From NCBI GenBank assembly GCA_015350385.1, contig WNKI01000003.1, positions 2,264,698 to 2,328,697 on the forward strand: a DNA stretch of 64,000 nt. Reading direction: 5' to 3'. The translations under genes and the position numbers were made by a program. Each line of letters begins with the position of its first letter. The stretch's first letter is position 1. The stretch comes from Aculops lycopersici (taxonomy: Eukaryota; Arthropoda; Arachnida; Trombidiformes; Eriophyidae). A model generated the notes under the pieces. It saw only the letters and a program-made list of their open reading frames with translations, made no database searches and had not been told where the DNA came from. Positions 55,682 to 64,000 of the stretch are shown in pieces.

Positions 55682-56350
55682 GTTGCAAGGAATGATTAAA
55701 GATGATGAATGAATTAAAGTAGAGTTTAGCTTAATATTATTTATTAATTGCCTCTTGTTCTTGTGATTGATCATTTTGTTTCAAGATATGTTTTTGCTGT
55801 CATTTAAAATTATAAAATATACTAACGCACCTTCCGCTCGTCAACTTGAAGATAAGAAATGAGACTAGATTCAAGGTAAAATTTGCTTATATACTTCAAG
55901 TGAGGTGGCCACATATTAGAAAAAAGAGGGAGGAAGAAAGTTTTCAAGTTCGACACGATTGCTCTTCTGTTGCCTTTGCCCTCGTGCGCTATCACCAAAC
56001 TTACCTATTGGCCGACTTGTCGCTCCTGTGCCTTCCTTGGCGATTGCTATTGAGCGCAACTCAAGTTAGTCGGCCAGTTGGTCGGCCAGCTGACATCCGG
56101 AAAGATTACATGCTACACACTGGCCACTTGTTGCGCTGATCAATCGTCATCTTTATTTACCTGGGAGGGACTGTAGAGTTTTGCTTGTGTGTAGGGGCCA
56201 ACAATCGCTAGCTAGCTTGGCAAAATAGTCTTACAAATAGAGATGGAGGTAGAGTATTAGCTTGGTTAGTAACAACCAATGGCGGCAACAGGTAGTGAAG
56301 GCGAATACAATGAATGAAGGAGGACGCAAAAGTAGAGAAGAAGGTATGTT

Positions 56351-56470
56351 GATGTCGATGTCGATGTCGATGTCGATGTCGATGTCGATGTCGATGTCGA
56401 TGTCGATGTCGATGTCGATGTCGATGTCGATGTCGATGTCGATGTCGATGTCGATGTCGATGTCGATGTC
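56351..56470. repeat. perfect (GATGTC)20 hexanucleotide array
   Basis: Exactly 20 uninterrupted copies over 120 bases. Because the unit is six bases with no stop in any frame, all six reading frames stay open through it, giving false frames of Met-Ser, Asp-Val, Arg-Cys, Asp-Ile, Arg-His or Thr-Ser dipeptides. Confidence 0.98.
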
Positions 56471-56863
56471 GTTGACAGACAACAACCAAGGGGTAAGGTT
56501 GTTTGTTTTTCCCTGTTGCTCCGCTCCACTCCCAACTAAATCCATCCGACTCCATCTTATCGAGTGCAACCACCAGCACCACCATTGTCATTGACATTGT
56601 CATTGCTTCAATTCAAATGAACGACTAGCAGTACGATTGAGCTTTGGACATTTGGAGGAAAAAAATTTGAGCATTAGTTGAGTGGAGTTCAGTTGGTTGC
56701 ATAACCACAGAAACTAGTGTATCGCTCTCTGGCTGGCAATCTTTTGTGTTTTCAAATCTGAATTTTTTCCTCCACTTGCCAGGTGCAACCACCGGCCGGC
56801 TTCAACGCAGCCACTTGTTGATCTGATCTACAATTTGACCCAGACAATAACTTGCCAACCAGC

Positions 56864-56892
56864 CAGTCAGTCAGTCAGTCAGTCAGTCAGTC
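56864..56892. repeat. (CAGT)7 microsatellite
   Basis: Seven tetranucleotide copies without interruption. Confidence 0.95.
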
Positions 56893-59890
56893 GGCTAGTA
56901 CACAGACAGATAATCGAAAACATACAACTACCTCGCTTTGTTTCAGCTGAGATGACCGTCAGCTCGCGCCCCCGAGCTGATTTATGAATGCACCCGATAC
57001 TTTTACTCTGAGTGGCGTATTTAGCAACGGCCACGCCACATATTAACTTCATATCCCGTAATCACATGAATTTATCGGACTCATCGTTTCATCACCTGTT
57101 CTGGTCGCATGCTGCTGTTAGCTACGAATAGGACTGTACAGCACACTTGTAAAACACAGGAACAGTAAAGTGGGAGTAGAGTAGAAACGAGAAACTCCGA
57201 GCTCGATTTACCGCTTGTAAAAAATAATAGCAGCACAGCAACAATAAAAAGTCGATGCAACAGGTGTCCTTTTGGTCCTCATGTGATCTGACGGATCGTC
57301 TCAACGGATTGCTCGGCCAAAAATCTTCCCGTGACACAATCCGACTAGAACAGATATGGTTCTTCAGTTTAATTTCATTCAGTTTCGGAAACTAAATGAT
57401 CATTATGATTGAGACACCTGTGAGCAGCTTGCCGCAAGAAGCGAACTAATCAATTGTTTGTTAGACAATCTACATATGTAATGGAACGAGGAGAAAGTCT
57501 AATTTCCTTCCATCGTTTATCGTGCAAATAGCGGAGAAAAATGCATTGTAAGAATGGCCAATTTTAAAACATTGGGAAACTGTTTCTGTTTTCTCCTTAG
57601 CTGTCGAACACCTGTTGTCCTCTGATCTTCACGGCTCTCTATAATTGCAGCTTTTTATTCCAATTCGCTAAAAATCACTGTTTGACGCACACCATTTGTA
57701 TCGTTTACTTGCTTATCTCCATTTTTCCTTCTCCTGTCATCCAATTGATAGGAATCCTCTGAAACAAAACGTGCAAAAATCTCTCTCGCACGGTATAGAT
57801 ATCGACGCTAACTTGATTAGAGCGATGTTATCGCTGCCATGCGGCAAGTTTATCAAGGCGATAGAAATTACACTTGATTAGCCCGGTGTAGAATTGATTG
57901 AAGTGGCACCGTGATCTCTAAGGCGCATAAATTCCAAGTGCCTCGGCCGATGGCTCATTATCAAGTGAAACTTTAGTTGTGTTACTGTCTCAAGTTGCTT
58001 TGCGCCTTCAGCATTCATCAATCTCGAGTAAATATATGTTTGGAATGAGCAAGTATTTATCTGATCTCTAGTTGCGTTCAACAAAATGACAACGACAAGT
58101 GGCGGAAATTAGGGGAAAGCTTGAGACGTGGTTCAAATACATGCGTAATTTGACAAACCACAAACTCATCAGCAGCGACAATTTGAGAGAGAGAGAGTAA
58201 GATTTATATTCCAAGTTTGAATTAAAGAAAGAAATTGGAACAAATTAGACAGACAACAAGATGGCAAGATCTCGAGTAAAAATCAACTGTAAGTGCTATT
58301 GTTGGGTGAATTCAATATCCATACTGACCAACCTCACAGAATCACTAGACTAACAGACAAATTATATCCAACTTTTGGGCCGCTTGCAGTGGTGATGGTG
58401 GTAGCAGTAGCAGCCGTCACCTGCTCGCCCGCCGCACAACTTCAATAAAATCCAAGTCAGCCAATTATCAAAAAATCAATCTACCAATCAATTGTCGCGC
58501 GCTTTCATATTGTACTTGATATTAGAGTGAATATCAATTGTTCAACAATCATCAAATTGAGCAGTGAGTGGTAGTCAATCGAGCTTTAGACTGCAAGTAA
58601 TTGAGTGTCTGAGTTGGAGATCATTACTTTAATTGTTTCATAGATAATGAGACGCGCACTACGATGAAACATGCGAGGGTAGAACATTGTATAGAGAACA
58701 AAATAAGCAGGCGAGAGGTCTAGTTAACTGGCTTGCCAGCTTTAGCTTGACGCTTTTGTCATTATTGTCCACGTCGACTTTTGCTGCTCACAATTAATAT
58801 ACTATACTCAATTTTATCATCCCCATCGACTAGCCATTGACTGTTGCGATCTGTGACCGAAGATTACTGAATCTTCTACCCATCTCTCTATCTTCCTGTA
58901 TGAGATGAACCACATTGGCTTAAGTTCCTAGAAAAACTTCTTCTAGGCGCCATCTAACCGGTACCGACAACGTGTTAGCTGATAACAATCTCTCCGTCTC
59001 TCTAGATCCATCAATCAATCAATCAATGGATCACAATAACTAAATCTTCGTCCTCGTCTTTGATGTCGTGTCATGCTCCATGTCAATCAATCAATCAGCA
59101 GCACAACATAAAAGTTTGTTGTGAGCATGTTGTAAAAGCCGGCAATACCGAGGGAGAGAAAGATTTATAAATTGATTTGCTGGTTTACTGAGAAGGCGTT
59201 TGTCTAGCTATTGGCCCATGGATCAACTGGTGGCTTGACAATAAGCACAATGCTAGGTTGCCAATGACAACCCAGCATCGCCGCTATCTGGAATCTTTCG
59301 CGCGTACATCCTGGCGAGGTGCCTAGAGAACACTCGCTCGGCGGATTGTCGGTATCGTTGCGGTGGTTGTTGTTGTTGGTTGGTGGTGTTAAGTTGGTGT
59401 CGCGTCTCTGGATTCCGCTTCTAATGAATCACATTCGGCAACTTGGAATTTCTTGTGGCTAGAATGCCGGAGGGCCGGCGTTGTTATTAAGGTCGGCTTA
59501 AATGTTGCGAGTGTTGTTGTTGATATTATTGAGGGTATTTTTGAGAACCTAGGCCAAAAAAGGAGATGTAGTGTCCGTATTGCAACCACCGCACGCGCGC
59601 CAATGGCTCGACTCCCTCTACCCATGAGCTGGTTATCCGCGTAAACTTTCCCTCTCCAGTCTCATTTGGATGTCACAACGTTGATTGATTGATTGATTCT
59701 ACTGACTAAAAGTCGAGTTTATCAGCAACAATTAATAATTCACTAGTTCATACATAGAAGCACCAACAACCACCACCACCAGTTGATCTCACTCGCTTGT
59801 TTGCCTCCAATCAGCTCAAAGAATCAGATTGCGCGCGTCATTAAACCATTACCATGTCAACGCTTCGGGCTAAACCACCTCAATAGTTTT

Positions 59891-59957
59891 GGTGGTTGTG
59901 GTGGTGGTGATGGTGGTGGTGGTGGTGGTGGTGGTTGTTGTTGTTGTTATTGTTGTA
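59891..59957. repeat. (GGT)n/(TGT)n trinucleotide array
   Basis: Imperfect GGT array passing into TGT; it generates poly-Gly and poly-Thr shadow frames. Confidence 0.92.
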
Positions 59958-60470
59958 GTGGCGTCTGCCAGGCACTTGGCCGAAAATCTGATATAGATAA
60001 GAGGGGCGAGATTTATATCTGCCAAAAAGAAAACAATCGCATAAACAGATCTCAAGATTAATGCCACTTTACACAGTTGGAGCGCTGATATTACTACCAC
60101 TACTACAACTACCACTACTACACTTCATTTCACTTCACTTCATCCTACTTTATACCATCTAACATACAAATCTTCTAACCATCTAAATAACTTACTAACA
60201 GGGATAGAGATACAATGACGACAACAACAACACCATCGGCTACGACAACAACACGGTGCAGTCACTTGTTGCGTGCTCGCCCAGTCACATTTCCACTTCA
60301 CAATGTGTGGTCTAGATGATCTCGTTATGGCCGCCGCGGCCGCTCTGGCTAGCTAATCGGTTAGCAAGACCAAAGAGACAACGAAGCGACAACTACCACT
60401 ACACCAACGACGACGACGACGACGACAACCACTACCACTACCACTACAATTGCGGTGCCATTGGACTAGA

Positions 60471-60478
60471 TATATAAG
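60471..60478 (+). promoter_or_regulatory. TATA box of the zinc-finger gene
   Basis: TATATAAG in GC-balanced sequence, 488 bases before the ATG at 60959. The likely start site lies near 60500 and the leader is AAC/AAT-rich. Confidence 0.45.
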
Positions 60479-60958
60479 CGCAATCGTCACTTTCGTCGGG
60501 TCTCTCCTCCTCGGCTCGATAATGTAATAGGATATCTGTCTTTTTTTGTATCATTCCTCTACTTATTTACCAATTTCGTCCCTCTATCTGACTGAAATCA
60601 TATTAACCAGATTCATTAGATTGCTGCTTAGTCTCTGTAGTTGTCGTCGTCATTCAGTAACCAGACCACCAAGAGCAAGCCAGCCAGTTAGCCGAATGAA
60701 ATAGAATTATTCAATCAATCGAACAAACAATCTAGTCTCTGTCCCTTTGGTTCCTGACGATTGCGATGTTTGATCACCGTTTTCGGTGCTGGTCGTCTCG
60801 TCACTATAGTCGCCGTCTCAATTGTTTATCAAGACGCAATTGCAGGTATAGCTGCTGCAATAATATCATCATCATCAACAACAACAACAACAACCACCTG
60901 CAACGGCAACTCTCAAGTATAAACCAAAACAACAATAATAATAATAACAATAATCAAA

Positions 60959-62734
60959 ATGATGAATGCTACCTATGAATTCGACCAACCGCTTGACCTC
61001 AGATTGAAAGCCCTAAATCTGAGCTTGAGCTCGTGCCAGCGCCAAGAGTTTGCCGCCCAGCAGACAACAGGTGGTGCGCATCAACTGAGCGGCCACCATC
61101 AAGGTAGCAACATTAATCTAGCAAGTGGATCCTTTATCCAATACCATGGCACAGGAGCAACATTTGTGGCCGCCCCGCTGCAGTCATCGCGAATCTTTGG
61201 CCATGATCCGAGTAGCTCTCAGGTGAACCAGAATTTCGATGGCGGTTACAGTAGCGGCTACTCGAGCAACAGTAGCCTGGTGAGCCAGAATAAGTTCACC
61301 ATTCAGCAGCAACCAACTGTTATAGTCAACAATCAGCGACAACAAACTGTGCAAAACTCAGTTCAACTACCTGGCACGCCAGCCATAGCAACAGCAGCAG
61401 CAGCAGCACCTGTTACCACGAGCCAATCGGTGGCGGCAACACCAACACCATCGGCGACAGGTGTCTCGCTCCCCAGCTCGTCGTCAGATCAGCAGCAACA
61501 GCAACAGCAACAACAACAACACCATCACTCCTATGCACCGCTCGCCCATCAAGACAAGTACTCGCAACGATATCACCATTACTACCAAAGCCAACAGCAA
61601 GCTCAATTCAGTTACTTCCCGCAATCCTTCTCCCGCCCCCTCGGCTCGTCGTCCTACTACTCGTCCGGCCCGTTCACCACGGAACCAGGCGGTGGCGGCG
61701 GCGCTAGTGGCTTGGCCACCATTCCGCAATCCGTTACTGTGCCACCGGAAGGCGGCTCGGTGTCCTCAACATTGCCATTCAAAGCCACATCATTGCCAAC
61801 AAATTTGTCAGCTGGCAACGATAACAATAACAATAACAATGCAGCAGCAAGTACAGCAGCAGACAATCCAACAACCAACGCCACCAACTTATCACTATCC
61901 TCACCGATGATCACGAATCGACTTGGCTCACCATTGTTAACTAACACGCGGCCAACCGCGAGCAGCACTCATAACCAAAGTTTTGAATCCAACAGTTGGC
62001 TAGCGAGCGAGCGTGTGGCCAGTTTGAATGCAAATACAAATACCAAATCAACCACCAACAACAACAACAACACCACAAGCATCAGCAGCAGCCGAGAGTC
62101 AACAGGTGATTGGAACTACCTCCGATCGACGAGCATTCCGGTGTCCAGTGCGCATAGTGTCCATCAGAATGCGAACGCTTGGAATCGAGCTACTGATACT
62201 CAATTATCTCCCTCATCTTCGACCTCCTCATCCTCCTCGTCCTGCTCAGTTTCGGCCTCATCCCATTCAAACCTGAACCACAATCCATCAACTACATTAG
62301 CCAACGACAACAACAACCACCATCATCATCATCACCACAACACCAACAACTCCACAAGCAATAACTTCTCATCATCGTCATCATCATCATTATCGCAAGC
62401 TTCGGCCGGGCAAATAACTCGCCAATACTCACTAGTCAGCCGGTACCATTGTAAACCCTGTGGAATTGTGTTCTCGCAACCGGAAACCCTGCGCGCCCAT
62501 CAGGAGGGTTATTGTACAAAACGCGACAGGAGTCAATCGCAGACACAACCGAGATCCAAATCGGCACTCTCGCCAACAACCAAGTCAACATCAACAACTA
62601 ACCGACCAACAACTAACATCAACAGTAATATTAATAATAATAATAATATTGATAGTAATGATAATAATAGTGATAATAGTAATTTTAGTAGCAGTAATAT
62701 TGGTACCAACAGCAATCAAACGACAGGTAAATAA
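60959..62734 (+). CDS. Single-finger FOG/U-shaped-like C2HC zinc-finger protein
   Basis: A 591-residue single-exon product. Near the N-terminus is QPLDLRLK (residues 10-17), close to the CtBP-binding PxDLS motif. Most of the protein is Ser/Asn/Gln/Thr-rich low complexity with poly-Gln, poly-His, poly-Asn and poly-Ser runs. One zinc finger lies at about 495-520: YHCKPCGIVFSQPETLRAHQEGYC, spacing C-x2-C-x12-H-x4-C, the C2HC type used by FOG/U-shaped cofactors to bind GATA factors. FOG proteins normally have several C2HC and C2H2 fingers. The end reads ACGACAG|GTAAATAA, so a splice donor overlaps the stop region and further exons are possible, although DHX8 starts on the other strand 100 bases later. 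FOG assignment is tentative; the gene itself is well supported. Confidence 0.65.
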   Translation: MMNATYEFDQPLDLRLKALNLSLSSCQRQEFAAQQTTGGAHQLSGHHQGSNINLASGSFIQYHGTGATFVAAPLQSSRIFGHDPSSSQVNQNFDGGYSSGYSSNSSLVSQNKFTIQQQPTVIVNNQRQQTVQNSVQLPGTPAIATAAAAAPVTTSQSVAATPTPSATGVSLPSSSSDQQQQQQQQQQHHHSYAPLAHQDKYSQRYHHYYQSQQQAQFSYFPQSFSRPLGSSSYYSSGPFTTEPGGGGGASGLATIPQSVTVPPEGGSVSSTLPFKATSLPTNLSAGNDNNNNNNAAASTAADNPTTNATNLSLSSPMITNRLGSPLLTNTRPTASSTHNQSFESNSWLASERVASLNANTNTKSTTNNNNNTTSISSSRESTGDWNYLRSTSIPVSSAHSVHQNANAWNRATDTQLSPSSSTSSSSSSCSVSASSHSNLNHNPSTTLANDNNNHHHHHHHNTNNSTSNNFSSSSSSSLSQASAGQITRQYSLVSRYHCKPCGIVFSQPETLRAHQEGYCTKRDRSQSQTQPRSKSALSPTTKSTSTTNRPTTNINSNINNNNNIDSNDNNSDNSNFSSSNIGTNSNQTTGK

Positions 62735-62833
62735 ATGCAAAATTTGATCGTTGTACAATAATGATAGACAATTGAAATGAGCAGCTAAAATGATATTAAT
62801 TTAATCTTATTTTGAAGAACGGTATAATAATTT

Positions 62834-64000
62834 CTAGTTCCTTCTTCTACGTGTTCGAGAGATTCTCCACGCATTCGGTTCCTCGTATTTGTTGTATAAT
62901 GGCTCTAGTTTCAATTTTTTCTTATTCCTACTCAATTTCGTGGGGTCAGAGAAGCGGAAAAATGATGGCGCAAACTCAACCAACCAACGGGGATCTATAG
63001 TGGTCACTTCGCGCATATACTCCTTTGTAGTTAGCACCAACTCGTGGTAAATACACCACTCAGGTTTCACGTTAATCAAGCAACTCGATGGGTGAACATA
63101 AACCACCTGTCCATCGACAACGGTCCTATATCCCTCCTGAGGGTCCTTCTTGGCTGCGTTACGAAAGAAGCCACTGCAAATGGCCTTCTGTATTCGAACT
63201 GTGGCTCGCCCACAGGATACAATGTCAAGTTTGTGACGATCCATCATACTCAATAGCTGGCGTCTGACTTCCTGGGCTCGTTTCAAGCTCCGGTGCTGGA
63301 CAAAATTGTCCCGACACCAACTGGCCGAGAAGTTGCTATTCTTCCAAGCATTATAAACCGATAGCAGGGTTAGATGGTCGCCCTCTACTTGATTAAATTT
63401 TGCCTTCTTACTATCGGCCAGCGCCTGTTGATCCTTTGGTCGAAACCAAACGTTTTGCACCGAAACCATTGAAACTATCGTTAGTATTTCCTCACTACAG
63501 CCTAAGTGGACGGACATAATGAGGATCTTGGATAAGTTTGGCTCCAACGGAAACTCGGCCATACGACGGCCAACTCTAGTGAGCAAACCTTCATCGTCTA
63601 GCGCCTCGAGATAATACAAGAGTTCCAAGGCTGAGACCAACGATTCAGCAGGTGGTTTGTCCATAAAATCGAATGTAAGTAGATCGTTGATTCCCATGGC
63701 CTTTAGTTGGAGTACCGTAGTAGCCAAATTTGTTCTTTGGATTTCCGGAACAGAAGTGGTGAGCATTTCCTCATTGTAAGCACGCTCAGTGTAAAGACGA
63801 TAACATTTACCTGGTCCCGTACGACCCGCTCGACCTGCCCTCTGCTTGGCTTGAGCTTGCGAAATGGGGGTGACAATGAGAGAATCCATTCCAGTCTTTG
63901 AGTTGTATACTTTTTGCTTTACAAATCCAGGGTCAATAACATAGAAGATACCATCAATGGTGAGCGAGGTTTCGGCAATATTTGTTGCAATAACAATCTT
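62834..64000 (-). CDS. DHX8: DHX8/PRP22 DEAH-box spliceosomal helicase, C-terminal part
   Basis: PRP22/DHX8 is the DEAH-box ATPase that proofreads exon ligation and releases spliced mRNA. The 388 codons in the window run from helicase motif V (ATNIAETSLTI) at the right edge through motif VI (QRAGRAGRTGPGKCYRLYTE). The winged-helix and ratchet (HA2) domain follows (EALDDEGLLTRVGRRMAEFPLEPNL, LGCSEEILTIVSM), then the OB-fold domain (ICSGFFRNAAKKDPQEGYRT, EWCIYHELVLTTKEYMREV). It ends LEPLYNKYEEPNAWRISRTRRRRN, nearly identical to the human end. The N-terminal part (S1 domain, RecA1) lies outside the window. No intron interrupts the visible part. Confidence 0.97.
   Translation of the reverse strand, partial: KIVIATNIAETSLTIDGIFYVIDPGFVKQKVYNSKTGMDSLIVTPISQAQAKQRAGRAGRTGPGKCYRLYTERAYNEEMLTTSVPEIQRTNLATTVLQLKAMGINDLLTFDFMDKPPAESLVSALELLYYLEALDDEGLLTRVGRRMAEFPLEPNLSKILIMSVHLGCSEEILTIVSMVSVQNVWFRPKDQQALADSKKAKFNQVEGDHLTLLSVYNAWKNSNFSASWCRDNFVQHRSLKRAQEVRRQLLSMMDRHKLDIVSCGRATVRIQKAICSGFFRNAAKKDPQEGYRTVVDGQVVYVHPSSCLINVKPEWCIYHELVLTTKEYMREVTTIDPRWLVEFAPSFFRFSDPTKLSRNKKKLKLEPLYNKYEEPNAWRISRTRRRRN

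Larger units (their letters stand above)
55682..60958. other. 5-kb non-coding region with tandem repeats
   Basis: No convincing coding frame. It holds the upstream region of the secreted low-complexity gene, the (GATGTC)20 array, (CAGT)7, (ATCA) and GGT arrays, CAACAGGT copies at 56286, 57258 and 57610, and, near its right end, the TATA-box promoter and leader of the zinc-finger gene. Frames reading RHRH, DIDI or MSMS come from the hexamer array. Confidence 0.6.

Noticed and set aside
56208..56603. Frames coding Arg-His, Asp-Ile, Thr-Ser or Met-Ser dipeptide repeats
   Set aside because: They arise from the (GATGTC)20 array, which is open in all six frames.
61461..61968. Alternative frames of 80-150 codons on both strands inside the zinc-finger gene
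   Set aside because: They are shadows of the repetitive Gln/Asn/Ser/Thr-coding sequence.
1..64000. CRISPR arrays, operons, phage or plasmid features
   Set aside because: None seen; the window is animal nuclear DNA, and the tandem arrays are simple microsatellites without spacers.

Overview
This is eukaryotic nuclear DNA. The genes are spliced with GT-AG introns, carry AATAAA poly(A) signals, and include two intron-containing tRNA genes. The proteins are animal ones: Ras, cortactin, KSR-like pseudokinase, EHBP1-like, PRRC1, Claspin, NAF1, PSMA2, glycogen debranching enzyme and DHX8/PRP22. Most coding regions are single exons, including a 4.5-kb debranching enzyme gene, and several conserved proteins appear reduced to minimal forms. 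Together with the secreted Cys-rich, Gly/His-rich and Gln/Ser/Asn-rich proteins, this suggests an arthropod with heavy intron loss. An acariform mite is my best guess, possibly a streamlined eriophyoid-type lineage. The species cannot be fixed from sequence alone, and there is no sign of bacterial or viral origin.

Layout. 1-0.2 kb: start of a small membrane-anchored protein running off the left edge on the minus strand. 0.7 kb: tRNA-Tyr(GTA) with a 19-nt intron. 1.1-2.1 kb: short Claspin. 2.1-3.9 kb: promoter, leader, microsatellites and a 20-N gap. 3.9-5.8 kb: cortactin with a single cortactin repeat. 6.3-8.4 kb: two-exon secreted protein with three nine-cysteine repeats. 10.9-11.3 kb: NAF1, convergent with Ras (11.6-12.2 kb). 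13.5-14.2 kb: PSMA2, convergent with glycogen debranching enzyme (14.5-19.0 kb). 20.0-21.1 kb: EHBP1-like bMERB/CaaX protein, convergent with a KSR-like pseudokinase (21.2-25.8 kb, one 2.6-kb intron). 26.3 kb: tRNA-Ser(TGA) with a 15-nt intron. 26.6-27.5 kb: TPR protein. 28.0-29.3 kb: papain-family protease. 30.5-31.8 kb: PRRC1. 32.7-33.6 kb: unknown secreted protein.

33.6-48.9 kb is a 15-kb stretch with no recognisable gene but many copies of one 8-mer, CAACAGGT/ACCTGTTG. It ends at a two-exon Ala/Ser/Gln-rich membrane protein (48.9-52.4 kb). Then come a ZNF830-like protein without its zinc finger (52.9-53.4 kb), a secreted protein with a Gly/His/Tyr/Lys-rich tail (53.6-55.7 kb), 5 kb of non-coding DNA with a perfect 20-copy hexamer array, a single-finger FOG-like protein (61.0-62.7 kb), and the C-terminal part of DHX8 running off the right edge.

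The genes do not form one pathway. There is a loose signalling and cytoskeleton theme (Ras, KSR-like scaffold, EHBP1 Rab effector, cortactin), and the rest are housekeeping genes. The observations most worth follow-up are the CAACAGGT enrichment, the KSR-like protein that has lost the standard kinase catalytic motifs, the one-repeat cortactin, the truncated EHBP1 and ZNF830 forms, and the tRNA-Ser(TGA) intron.
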